NCBI GenBank assembly: GCA_044222045.1 | Contig: JBGAOB010000182.1 | Location: 1-10,042, forward strand | Source: JBGAMH01 sp044222045 | GTDB taxonomy: Bacteria; Eisenbacteria; RBG-16-71-46 | Length of the DNA stretch: 10,042 nt | Direction of reading: 5' to 3' | In this document: piece by piece, positions 1-6,727 of the stretch | How the letters are laid out: every line of letters begins with the position of its first letter | Numbering within the stretch: position 1 is the first letter of the stretch | Position numbers and translations under genes: made by a program | Notes under the pieces: model-generated | The model's database searches: none | Seen by the model: only the letters and a program-made list of their open reading frames with translations | Told to the model about the DNA's origin: nothing

Positions 1-92
1 CGGCGTTCGCGATCCAGCGCCGGCTGCAGTTCGCCGGCATGCAGGTGATCATCCTGCCCATCCGCGTCTGGGAGCAGAAGAAGACGGCTTGA
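1..92 (+). CDS. 3' end of an unidentified gene
   Basis: An open frame enters from the left edge (first complete codon at base 3) and ends at TGA 90-92. It gives 29 residues, beginning AFAIQRRLQFAGMQ and ending RVWEQKKTA. The segment is mixed hydrophobic and basic, with VIILPI in the middle. Too little is present to name a family. The frame has GC-rich third positions like its neighbours, and a plausible stop lies 70 bp before fabI on the same strand, so it could share a transcript with fabI. Function unknown. Confidence 0.5.
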   Translation, partial: AFAIQRRLQFAGMQVIILPIRVWEQKKTA

Positions 93-161
93 CGCCGCGA
101 CACCGCGCGGCGTACTCGAGAAACATCCGGGATTCGAGCGGCCGAGCACGGGAGGAACCGC

Positions 162-938
162 ATGTACCAGATCGATCTCCGCGGCAAGCACGCGCTGGTG
201 ATGGGCGTGGCGAATCACCGCAGCCTGTCGTGGGCCATCGCCGAGTGCCTGGCCAAGGCCGGCGCGCGGCTGTGCCTGACGTACGCGAACGAGCGCATGA
301 AGAAGGACGTGGAGGAGCTCGCGTCCACGCTTCCGCACGCGTTCACCACCGAGTGCGACGTCACGAAGGACTACGAGATCGACGAGGTGCGCAAGAAGAT
401 CGAGGGCCGCTGGGGCTCGCTGGAGATCTTCGTGCACGGCATCGCGTTCGCCCGCAAGGAGGACCTCGAGGGCTCGTTCGTGAAGACGCCGCGCGAGGGC
501 TTCCACCTGGCGCTGGACGTGAGCGCGTACTCGCTGGTCAACGTGACCAACCGCATGATGCCGCTGCTCGAGAAGAACGGCGCCAGCATCGTGTCGCTGT
601 CGTACCTGGCCGCGAACCGCGCGATCCCGAACTACAACGTCATGGGCAGCGCCAAGGCCGTGCTCGAGCAGGCCACGCGGCAGATGGCCTACGAACTGGG
701 ACCGAAGGGGATCCGCGTGAACACGATCTCGGCGGGCCCGGTCAACACGCTGGCGGCGCGCGGCATCCGCGGCTTCACCGACATGCTCAAGGAGCACAGC
801 GGTGCGGCGCCGCTCGAGCGCAACATCACCAAGGAGGAAGTCGGCACCGCCGCGCTGTTCCTGCTGTCCGAGATGGCCAGCGGCATCACCGGCACCACGC
901 TGTACGTGGACGCAGGCTGGCACATCCTGGGCATGTGA
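162..938 (+). CDS. fabI: Enoyl-[acyl-carrier-protein] reductase (NADH), FabI type
   Basis: This 258-residue short-chain dehydrogenase/reductase should carry out the last reduction of each fatty-acid elongation cycle (enoyl-ACP to acyl-ACP) in the cytoplasm. The N-terminal nucleotide-binding segment GVANHRSLSWAIA (residues 15-27) is the FabI form of the SDR glycine motif. The catalytic pattern is the FabI Tyr-x6-Lys: Tyr148 (SYLAANRAIPNY), Tyr158 and Lys165 (NVMGSAKA), matching E. coli Tyr146, Tyr156 and Lys163. GIRVNTISAGPVNTLAA and the C-terminal GTTLYVDAGWHILGM are also typical. The length is close to E. coli FabI (262). The ATG at 162 has GGAGG at 151-155, six bases upstream. Residues 6-8 (LRG) fit the usual FabI beginning. 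A hairpin follows the stop and separates it from a convergent gene. FabL/FabV are less likely given the motif match. Confidence 0.95.
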   Translation: MYQIDLRGKHALVMGVANHRSLSWAIAECLAKAGARLCLTYANERMKKDVEELASTLPHAFTTECDVTKDYEIDEVRKKIEGRWGSLEIFVHGIAFARKEDLEGSFVKTPREGFHLALDVSAYSLVNVTNRMMPLLEKNGASIVSLSYLAANRAIPNYNVMGSAKAVLEQATRQMAYELGPKGIRVNTISAGPVNTLAARGIRGFTDMLKEHSGAAPLERNITKEEVGTAALFLLSEMASGITGTTLYVDAGWHILGM

Positions 939-960
939 CCGCGCGGCCCGGCTGCTCGCG

Positions 961-993
961 AACGCCCCGCCCGCGATGCACGGGTGGGGCGTT
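961..993. terminator. Bidirectional hairpin between convergent genes
   Basis: AACGCCCCGCCCG pairs with CGGGTGGGGCGTT around the 7-nt loop CGATGCA, giving a 13-bp stem with one G-U pair. It sits 22 bp after the fabI stop and 21 bp before the end of the convergent DUF2721 gene, the expected place for a shared terminator. No T-run follows on either strand, so its action as an intrinsic terminator is inferred from strength and position. Confidence 0.6.
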
Positions 994-1014
994 CCGTTGC
1001 CGGGCGCTTCCGCG

Positions 1015-1458
1015 TCAGCGCGGCGGCCGTCGGAACCGGAGCTGCCGCGTGCCCTGGTAGATCTCGCGCACGAAGATGCCGAGGCTGGCGATCAATGCCA
1101 GCATCGCGCCCACGAACAGGATCGAGATCAGCCCTTCGAAGTCGATGTGCGCCGCGCTGCCCACGAACAGCAGCGCGATCACGAGGCACACCAGCAGCGC
1201 GCTCGTGGTGGCGAACGTCAGCCCGTAGTTGACCATGCGCGCCCGGAACGAGAGCAGCTTCATCTCGTTCTCCATCTCGGTGCGCCGGTCACCGGGCTCT
1301 TCGTGGAGCCGGTCCTCCAGCAACCGGGCGCGGTCGATGATGCGCGCGAGGCGCCCCGTCAGCACCATCAGCACGGTGCCGATGCCGGACAGCAGGAACA
1401 CCGGGGCGACGGCCAGCTGGATCACGTGCACGACGTTCGGAGTGGGAGGCGCGGACAT
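1015..1458 (-). CDS. DUF2721-type three-helix membrane protein
   Basis: A 147-residue predicted inner-membrane protein. Residues 9-46 (NVVHVIQLAVAPVFLLSGIGTVLMVLTGRLARIIDRAR, written here in parts: IQLAVAPVFLLSGIG then LTGRLARIIDRAR) match the conserved start of the DUF2721 family. Hydrophobic helices are at about 12-34, 78-101 and 108-131, with a charged loop (RLLEDRLHEEPGDRRTE) after helix 1. The function of the family is not established. I chose ATG 1458 (MSAPP) over an upstream in-frame ATG at 1530 because the extra 24 residues are arginine-rich and overlap the hairpin at 1530-1570. The ribosome binding site before 1458 is weak. The gene runs in the same direction as the upstream repeat protein but is separated from it by a strong hairpin. 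Confidence 0.85.
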   Translation of the reverse strand: MSAPPTPNVVHVIQLAVAPVFLLSGIGTVLMVLTGRLARIIDRARLLEDRLHEEPGDRRTEMENEMKLLSFRARMVNYGLTFATTSALLVCLVIALLFVGSAAHIDFEGLISILFVGAMLALIASLGIFVREIYQGTRQLRFRRPPR

Positions 1459-1529
1459 GCGGCGCAGTCTGCCCAGCGCCGAGAGCGAGCGCAACACGGC
1501 GCACGCACCGGCGCCTGGAGCGCGCCCCA

Positions 1530-1570
1530 CGCCGCGGGGCGGAGTGGCCGGTTCGGCCCGCCCCGCGGCG
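1530..1570 (-). terminator. Strong hairpin after the Asp-box repeat protein gene
   Basis: CGCCGCGGGGCGG (1530-1542) pairs perfectly with CCGCCCCGCGGCG (1558-1570), a 13-bp G/C stem, with a smaller GCCG-GTT-CGGC hairpin possible in the loop. It begins 11 bp after the stop of the minus-strand gene ending at 1582. There is no U-tract, so the terminator call rests on stem strength and location. Confidence 0.6.
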
Positions 1571-1581
1571 ACCGTGGCGCT

Positions 1582-3648
1582 TCACCGCACCACGACGAAC
1601 GCGCGCGACTCGCTCCCCCACGCCGTGACCAGCCGCGCGAAGTAGAGCCCGGGCCTCGCGGCGCCGGTGTCCCACGAGGGCGCGTGGGTGCCGGCCGACC
1701 ACTCGCCGTCGGCCAGCGTGGCCACGCAGCGCCCGCTCACGTCGCACACCATGAGCGACACGGCGCCCGGGCTCGGCAGCGTGAACGCGAATGCCGCGCG
1801 GCCGCGCGCGGGGTTCGGGCGCACGGGCGCGAGCCACGCGTGCGGCGAGGCGGGCGCCGGCGCGCCGACCGTCGCACCGGGTCGCGCGCGGTACGAGAGC
1901 CCCGTCCACTGGCCACCCACCACGAGTCGCGAGCCCGACACGGCGATCCCGTCGGTGTTCGGGCTCGCGAGGTCCCCGGTGAGGTTCGTCCACGTGGCGC
2001 CGCTGTCGGCGCTCCACGACACGCCGTTCGCCGTGGCCGCGAACAGGTCGCCGCCGTGCACGACGAGGTCGCGCACGAACACGTTCGCGAGGCCGTCGTT
2101 CGCCGGCTCCCACAGGCCGCCCGCGTTCGACGTGCGGAACACGCCGCCGCCCGACGTGCCCACGAACCGCCAGCGGCCGAGCGCGGCGAACGCGAAGGCG
2201 TACGGGTTCGTGAGCCCGGCGTTGACCTCGGTCCAGTGATCGCCCGCGTCGAGCGAGCGGAACACGCCGCCGCCCGACGTGGCCACGTACAGCTCCGATC
2301 CCACCGCGAGCAGCCCGAACACGTTGCCGTTCGTGAGGCCCGTGTTGACCGGCGTCCACGACGCGCCGCCGTCCGAGGACCGGTGCACGCCGCCCGAGGC
2401 GGCCGCGAACACGTACGGCGCGCTCGTGGCGAACGCCGTCACGTAGCGCGTGGTGAGCCCGCCGCTCGCGTCGGACCAGTGCGCGCCGCCGTCGATCGAG
2501 CGATAGAGGCCGTCGTACGTGCCGGCCAGCAGCACGCCCGGCGCAACGCCCATCGCCATCACATTGGGGTTCGGGATCACGCCGAGCGCCTGCCACGTGG
2601 AGCCGCCGTTGCCGGACACGAACGCGCCCGAGCCGCTCGTGCCCGCGTACAGCGTGGCGCCGTCGGCGACGAGGCAGAACGGCGACGTGACCGCGAGCCC
2701 CTGGTTGACCGCGGTCCAGGACGCGGCGCCGTCGGTGGATCGGTACACGCCGCCGCCGGTCGCGGCCGCGAACAGCTGCGCGCCCTTCGTGACGATCGAG
2801 CGCACGCGCAGGTCGACGAGCCCCGAGTTCGCGGGCGCCCAGCCGGCGCCCTCGTTCGTCGACACGAACACGCCGCGATCGAACGTGCCCGCGAGCACGC
2901 GCGTGCCGTCCCACGCGAGCGCGGCGATGTACGGCTGCGGGAGGCCCGCGCCCGTCGGCGCCCACGTCGCGCCGCCGTCGGCCGAGCGGTACACACCGTT
3001 GCCGAACGTGCCCGCGTAGAGGCCGGTGGCCGACGCGACGAGCGCCTCCACCGCGCTGCCCGGCAATCCCGTGCCCGACGCGCTCCACGTGGTGGCGGCG
3101 GCGGCCAGCCGCTGCACGCGCCCGCCGTTCGTGCCGGCGAACAGGTCGGTGCCGCGCAGCGCGAGCGACCACACGCCTCGATCGCCGAGCCCGGCGTTGG
3201 CCGACGTCCACGTGAGCCCGCTGTCGGCGGACACGTACACGCCCGAGTCCTGCACGGCCGCGTACACGTTCGCGCCGCGCGTGACGATGGCGCGGAACTG
3301 CGTCGTCGGGATGCCGCTGCTCGCCCACTCCCAGCTGCGCCCGCCGTTCGACGAGCGATAGAGCCCGCCGCCCGGGCAGCCCGCGAAGTCCCAGCGACCG
3401 ATCGAACCGAGCGCGTACGCGAACGGCGACGCGATGCCGAACGTGGCCGACTGCCACGAGGCGCCGTCGTCGGTGGAGCGGTACACGCCCCCACCGTGCG
3501 TGCCCGCGAACAGCGTGGAGCCGTGCACGGCGAGCGCCTGCACGTGGCCGCCCCACGGGCCCTGCGACTGCACCCACTGCGCCGAAGCGGGCGCCGCCCA
3601 CGCGAGCCACGCGACGAGCGCGGCCGTGACGAGAGTTCGCGACGTCAT
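1582..3648 (-). CDS. Secreted Asp-box (BNR) repeat beta-propeller protein with FlgD-like C-terminal domain
   Basis: A 688-residue exported protein. The signal peptide is residues 1-23 (LVTAALVAWLAWAAPASA, then QW). Residues 24-590 hold about thirteen repeats of roughly 40-43 residues. Each has the form GGVYRS-(S/T)xDGGxxW-x(6-8)-GL, the Asp-box signature seen in sialidases, VPS10 and Ycf48-type propellers. The first box is at 59-65 and the last at 546-553. The fourth (about 181-188, AAAATTW) is degenerate. Residues 605-688 form a FlgD-like Ig-type tail (PNPARGRAAF, VCDVSGR, GLYFARL), common on secreted proteins of FCB/Eisenbacteria-like organisms and reminiscent of sorting domains. No catalytic residues of a sialidase can be assigned, so this is more likely a binding or surface scaffold protein. 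ATG 3648 is chosen because AGGAG lies 8 bases upstream and the signal peptide starts there; the frame stays open further upstream but is arginine-rich and non-coding in character. Confidence 0.85.
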   Translation of the reverse strand: MTSRTLVTAALVAWLAWAAPASAQWVQSQGPWGGHVQALAVHGSTLFAGTHGGGVYRSTDDGASWQSATFGIASPFAYALGSIGRWDFAGCPGGGLYRSSNGGRSWEWASSGIPTTQFRAIVTRGANVYAAVQDSGVYVSADSGLTWTSANAGLGDRGVWSLALRGTDLFAGTNGGRVQRLAAAATTWSASGTGLPGSAVEALVASATGLYAGTFGNGVYRSADGGATWAPTGAGLPQPYIAALAWDGTRVLAGTFDRGVFVSTNEGAGWAPANSGLVDLRVRSIVTKGAQLFAAATGGGVYRSTDGAASWTAVNQGLAVTSPFCLVADGATLYAGTSGSGAFVSGNGGSTWQALGVIPNPNVMAMGVAPGVLLAGTYDGLYRSIDGGAHWSDASGGLTTRYVTAFATSAPYVFAAASGGVHRSSDGGASWTPVNTGLTNGNVFGLLAVGSELYVATSGGGVFRSLDAGDHWTEVNAGLTNPYAFAFAALGRWRFVGTSGGGVFRTSNAGGLWEPANDGLANVFVRDLVVHGGDLFAATANGVSWSADSGATWTNLTGDLASPNTDGIAVSGSRLVVGGQWTGLSYRARPGATVGAPAPASPHAWLAPVRPNPARGRAAFAFTLPSPGAVSLMVCDVSGRCVATLADGEWSAGTHAPSWDTGAARPGLYFARLVTAWGSESRAFVVVR

Positions 3649-3656
3649 CGAACGAT

Positions 3657-3661
3657 CTCCT
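3657..3661 (-). promoter_or_regulatory. Ribosome binding site that fixes the start of the Asp-box protein
   Basis: AGGAG on the minus strand, 8 bases before ATG 3648. It supports this start over the 120-residue in-frame upstream extension, which lacks such a site. Confidence 0.75.
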
Positions 3662-4026
3662 GGCGAAAGGGGGAAAGGAGAACGTGGGGCCGGCATCGTC
3701 CCACACTCCGGTTCGCGCTCGCGCGCACGAACGCGCCCGCGGTCGCAATCGCGGTGCCGCCCGATGCGAGCGGATTCCCCCGCACCGGGCGGTGTGCCCG
3801 GCGCGCGCAGCCGCCTGCGGGCGATGGCCTTGCGGGCCGGCGCGCGCCGCTCCCGCGCGCGGCGGCCGGCCCTGCGACGGGGCGCCGCGCGGGATGCCCG
3901 CTGCCCGCTGCACGCGCTTCGAGCGATTCGGCACGGTGCGCGGGGGCCGGCCGCCGCCGCGAGCCCCGACTCGGGGGTGATGCCCCGACCCGCGCCCGCC
4001 GATGACACAGCCGTCCCCCGTCACCC

Positions 4027-4032
4027 GGAGAG
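4027..4032 (+). promoter_or_regulatory. Ribosome binding site deciding a GTG start
   Basis: GGAGAG lies 5 bases before GTG 4038. The alternative ATG at 4002 has no purine-rich site before it. This favours GTG as the start of the DUF4388 gene. Confidence 0.65.
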
Positions 4033-4037
4033 CCCTC

Positions 4038-4541
4038 GTGAACGCACTTTCCGGCACGCTCGCGCACTTCATGCCGGTGCAGATCCTCCGGCTCCTTCAG
4101 CTGGCCAAGTCGACCGGCCGGCTCGAAGTGCATTCGGGAGACCTGCACGCCGACCTGTTCCTGATCGACGGCCGCTCGGGCTTCGCGGTCACGAACGGCT
4201 GGCACGTGCGGCTGGGAGACCTGCTCGTGGAGAGCGGCGACATCCAGCCCGAGGCGATCGAGCTGTTCGCCGCCGTGCAGAGCGACCAGCCCGGAGCTCC
4301 GATCGGCCGCATGCTCGTGGACAGCGGCATCGTGGAGCCCGATCGGCTGCGCCTCGCCGTGCTCGAGGTGCAGCGCCGCGTCATCTGCAACGTGCTGCTG
4401 TGGGACCAGGGCCGCTTCGTGTTCCATCCCGGCGAACGCGCGCAGACCGAGGACATCATGCTGGACCTGGACCTGGACCGGCTGATCGTGGACGCCATGC
4501 GCCTGGCCTCGGAAGACGACGGCGAGCGCCGCCGGGCGTAG
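4038..4541 (+). CDS. DUF4388 (PATAN-like) domain protein
   Basis: A 167-residue cytoplasmic protein. Residues 4-55 (LSGTLAHFMPVQILRLLQLAK, STGRLEV, ADLFLIDGRSGFA) show the DUF4388 pattern, a domain found in two-component and gliding/motility-associated proteins of myxobacteria and other environmental bacteria. Two stretches that resemble each other follow: about 59-82 (LGDLLVESGDIQPEAIELFAAVQ) and 89-112 (IGRMLVDSGIVEPDRLRLAVLE). Both resemble the N-terminal MshEN/T2SSE_N motif (LGxLLvxxGxIxxexLxxAL) of pilus and secretion ATPases. The remainder (RRVICNVLLWDQGRFVFHPGE) is again DUF4388-like. The GTG start places the domain at the very N-terminus, as usual. It lies 230 bp upstream of a pilin-like gene on the same strand, so a role in regulating a pilus or surface process is possible but inferred. 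Confidence 0.8.
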   Translation: MNALSGTLAHFMPVQILRLLQLAKSTGRLEVHSGDLHADLFLIDGRSGFAVTNGWHVRLGDLLVESGDIQPEAIELFAAVQSDQPGAPIGRMLVDSGIVEPDRLRLAVLEVQRRVICNVLLWDQGRFVFHPGERAQTEDIMLDLDLDRLIVDAMRLASEDDGERRRA

Positions 4542-4566
4542 CCCCACCTCCCGCCGTGCGGTGAGA

Positions 4567-4612
4567 TCGTGCAAGGCGCGGCGTGCGGCGGCCGATCGTG
4601 CGCATTGCACGA
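4567..4612. repeat. Repeated/inverted TCGTGCAA motif upstream of the pilin gene
   Basis: TCGTGCAA (4567-4574) has its perfect inverted copy TTGCACGA at 4605-4612. A further direct copy of GATCGTGC occurs at 4594-4601 (first copy 4565-4572). The middle and right copies can also fold as TCGTGC-GCATT-GCACGA. It sits 26 bp after the DUF4388 stop and 160 bp before the pilin start. It could be an operator, an attenuating or terminating structure, or chance. Confidence 0.35.
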
Positions 4613-4756
4613 CGGGCAGGCCCGCCGCTCGGCGACCGGCGCGGCGGCCTTCGAACTTGCCGGAGGTTGCGCGCGCGGGACCATGGCCGCGCGGGTGGAA
4701 CACAACCTGCGTGAGTCACCGGTGGAGTGCCGTCACGCAGGGACGCCGCCGCCGCC

Positions 4757-4763
4757 GGGAGAG
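4757..4763 (+). promoter_or_regulatory. Ribosome binding site of the pilin-like gene
   Basis: GGGAGAG lies 8 bases before ATG 4772. It supports this start over the in-frame ATG at 4727, which would put 15 extra residues before the prepilin leader. Confidence 0.7.
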
Positions 4764-4771
4764 CCGCCACC

Positions 4772-5212
4772 ATGAGCCGCCGAGAGCAGGGCTTCACGCT
4801 GATCGAGTTGATGATCGTGGTCGTGATCATCGGGATCCTCGCGGCGATCGCGATCCCGAACTTCCTCGCCATGCAGGATCGCGCGAAGGAAGGCGGCACC
4901 AAGTCGAACATGCACACGCTGCAGCTGGCCGCCGAGGACTACGCGGTGCGCAACGAAGGCCCGTACGCGCCGCTCGCGTCCGACGTGGTCGCGATCCTGC
5001 CGAGCGCCGGCGCGAACTTCCGCAACCCGTTCGACCGTTCCACGGGCGACGGCGCGGCGTGGGTGGATCGCGCCGCCTACTCGCCCACGATGGGCACCGG
5101 TACGGGCGTGCGCGGCATCGTGGCGTACGCCGACAGCGCGACGATTCTCTACTGCATCGCCGGCCACGGCGCGCACGGCGCGCTGCCGCTGCACCTGCTC
5201 AGCGGCCAGTAG
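4772..5212 (+). CDS. Type IV pilin / pseudopilin-like protein with class III signal
   Basis: A 146-residue prepilin-like protein. The short basic leader MSRREQG is followed by FTLIELMIVVVIIGILAAIAIP. A prepilin peptidase would cut between Gly7 and Phe8, N-methylate Phe, and leave the conserved Glu at +5 (Glu12). Residues 8-31 form the N-terminal hydrophobic helix used for membrane retention and filament packing. The globular part is short, has one cysteine (Cys128), and therefore lacks the C-terminal disulfide loop of classic PilA. That fits a GspG/PilA-like minor pilin or pseudopilin. No pilus assembly gene is in the window. It is preceded by the DUF4388 gene on the same strand and followed by a hairpin shared with a convergent gene. 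Confidence 0.9.
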   Translation: MSRREQGFTLIELMIVVVIIGILAAIAIPNFLAMQDRAKEGGTKSNMHTLQLAAEDYAVRNEGPYAPLASDVVAILPSAGANFRNPFDRSTGDGAAWVDRAAYSPTMGTGTGVRGIVAYADSATILYCIAGHGAHGALPLHLLSGQ

Positions 5213-5224
5213 CGCGAACGCCGC

Positions 5225-5258
5225 GCGGGCCTCCGAGGCTGGCGCCCGGGAGGCCCGC
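5225..5258. terminator. Bidirectional terminator-like hairpin
   Basis: GCGGGCCTCC (5225-5234) pairs perfectly with GGAGGCCCGC (5249-5258), a 10-bp stem. An outer pair CGAACG (5215-5220) and CGTTCG (5265-5270) could extend it. It lies in the 69-bp gap between the convergent pilin and acyl-CoA dehydrogenase genes. The 3' side on the plus strand continues into GAGTTCGTTCG, a weakly T-containing tail. Confidence 0.7.
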
Positions 5259-5281
5259 TGAGTTCGTTCGTCGCGTCGCCG

Positions 5282-6457
5282 CTATCCCGCCAGCCGCGCG
5301 GCTTCCTTCACCAGCCAGCTGCCGATGACGTTGCGCTGGATCTGGTTCGTGCCCTCGTAGATCTGCGTGATCTTGGCGTCCCGCATCATCTTCTCGACCG
5401 GGTAGTCGGTCATGTAGCCGTAGCCGCCGAAGATCTGCACGGCCTCCGTGGTCACCTTCATCGCCACGTCGCTCGCCAGCACCTTGCACATGGCGGACAG
5501 GTGGCCGATGTCCTTGGTGTCCCCGCTGTCGATGCGCGCGGCGAGCGCGTAGATGAGTGACTTGGCCGCCTCGGTCTGCATGGCCATGTCGGCCAGCATC
5601 CACTGCAGGCCCTGGAAGTTCATGATGCTCTGGCCGAACTGGTGCCGCGTGTGCGCGTACTTCAGCGTCTCCTCGATCGCGCCCTCGGCGATGCCGAGCG
5701 CCTGCGCACCCACGCCGGGCCGCGACACGTCGAACGTCTTCATGGCGACCAGGAACCCCATGCCCTCCTTGCCCAGCAGGTTCGCCTTCGGCACGCGGGC
5801 GCCGTCGAAGATGAGTTCGCGCGTCACCGAGGCGTGGATGCCCATCTTGGTTTCCTTCTTGCCGAAGGTGAACCCGGGCGTGTCCTTCTCGATGATGAAG
5901 CACGACGCGCCGCGCGCGCCCTTTTCGGGGTTCGTCAGCGCGACCGTGGTGTAGATCTCGGCCTCGCCGCCGTTCGTGATGAACACCTTCGTGCCGTTGA
6001 GGACGTACTCGTCGCCTTCCTTGCGCGCGGTGGTGCGCTGCGCGCCGGCGTCGGAGCCGGCCGCGGGCTCGGTGAGCCCGAACGCCGCCAGGCGCTTGCC
6101 CGCGGCGATGTCGGGCAGGTACCTGCGCTTCTGCTCCTCGGAGCCGTGCAGCAGGATCGGGAACGTCCCCAGCGCCGTGCCGGCGAACGCCAGCGCGATG
6201 CCGGCGCAGGCCTTGGACAGCTCCTCGGTGACCAGGCACATGTTCGTGATGCCCAGCGACGGGCTCTCGACCAGGCCGTCGTACTCCACGGGAATGAACA
6301 CGCGGAACAGGTCGACCTTGGCCAGCTCCTGCACGATGTCCCACGGGAAGATGTTCTCTTCGTCGTACTTCGCGCGGACGGGCTTGATCTTCTCCTCGGC
6401 GATGGTGCGCGCGAGGTCACGGATGTTGCGCTGATCTTCGGTCAGATGGTGATCCAT
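5282..6457 (-). CDS. Acyl-CoA dehydrogenase, short-chain/butyryl-CoA type
   Basis: A 391-residue FAD enzyme that should oxidise an acyl-CoA to the trans-2-enoyl-CoA and pass electrons to electron-transfer flavoprotein. The N-terminal helical domain is residues 1-120, the middle beta domain about 125-225 and the C-terminal helical domain about 230-391. Signatures seen: FGLTEPAAGSDAGA (126-139), FITNGGEAE (159-167), the FAD-contacting RHQFGQSI (271-278), and QIFGGYGY (341-348). The catalytic base is Glu368 in YEGTNQIQRN, the same position as in short-chain acyl-CoA dehydrogenases. ATG 6457 is chosen: GAGGT lies 7 bases upstream and MDHHLTEDQRNIRDLAR is the usual beginning. The 43-residue in-frame upstream extension is not family-like. 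Substrate chain length is inferred from the Glu position and overall similarity. Glutaryl- or branched-chain acyl-CoA dehydrogenase is possible. Confidence 0.95.
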   Translation of the reverse strand: MDHHLTEDQRNIRDLARTIAEEKIKPVRAKYDEENIFPWDIVQELAKVDLFRVFIPVEYDGLVESPSLGITNMCLVTEELSKACAGIALAFAGTALGTFPILLHGSEEQKRRYLPDIAAGKRLAAFGLTEPAAGSDAGAQRTTARKEGDEYVLNGTKVFITNGGEAEIYTTVALTNPEKGARGASCFIIEKDTPGFTFGKKETKMGIHASVTRELIFDGARVPKANLLGKEGMGFLVAMKTFDVSRPGVGAQALGIAEGAIEETLKYAHTRHQFGQSIMNFQGLQWMLADMAMQTEAAKSLIYALAARIDSGDTKDIGHLSAMCKVLASDVAMKVTTEAVQIFGGYGYMTDYPVEKMMRDAKITQIYEGTNQIQRNVIGSWLVKEAARLAG

Positions 6458-6464
6458 CGTGGAC

Positions 6465-6469
6465 ACCTC
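6465..6469 (-). promoter_or_regulatory. Ribosome binding site of the acyl-CoA dehydrogenase gene
   Basis: GAGGT on the minus strand, 7 bases before ATG 6457. It helps decide this start over the in-frame upstream codon at 6586. Confidence 0.65.
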
Positions 6470-6727
6470 GGGAGAGTCGGATTCGGGTGGATCGCGTTCG
6501 CGTGTCGAGCACGTGCCGCACGCCAGCGGGCGCGCGCCGGTCGGGGAACGGTCGATTGGTAACAGAGCGCGAGCGCGCGGCGACATGGGCCGAAGGTGCC
6601 AGACGGCCCGGGCGCGGCCCCGCGCTCCGGCGGGAGAGCAGCGTGCGCGCCAGCGATCAGGGGCGGACCCATCGGCGGCCGAAGGCCACGGGCGGCCGGC
6701 GCACGGTCGTCGCCCGCGCCCGCGCGC

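Larger units (their letters stand above)
3649..4037. other. 389-bp divergent intergenic region with a large hairpin
   Basis: This gap lies between the divergently transcribed Asp-box protein gene and the DUF4388 gene, so it must hold the promoters of both unless they are transcribed from elsewhere. I see no convincing -35/-10 pair. It contains CCGGGC-GGTGT-GCCCGG (3785-3801). It also has a larger imperfect hairpin, 3834-3872: GGGCCGGC pairs with GCCGGCCC, and after a 3-nt bulge 3845-3850 pairs with 3859-3864. In DNA this rich in G and C, such hairpins may be chance. No gene is supported here: the open frames are arginine-rich shadows. Confidence 0.4.

Noticed and set aside
802..4005. Very long plus-strand open frame, opposite the Asp-box protein
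   Set aside because: It is rich in Arg, Ala and Gly with low-complexity composition, has no recognisable domain or RBS, and covers the stops of real genes. It is open only because GC-rich DNA lacks stop codons.
4002..4037. ATG 4002 as start of the DUF4388 gene
   Set aside because: No RBS precedes it and the extra 12 residues are outside the domain; GTG 4038 has GGAGAG five bases upstream.
4640..4665. Sigma-54 promoter before the pilin (GGCC then TTGC)
   Set aside because: The gap between the GG and GC elements is one base too long and the -24 element lacks TGGCA, so the consensus is not met.
4727..4771. Earlier ATG start of the pilin gene
   Set aside because: It would place 15 unrelated residues before the typical short basic prepilin leader, and it lacks an RBS; ATG 4772 has GGGAGAG.
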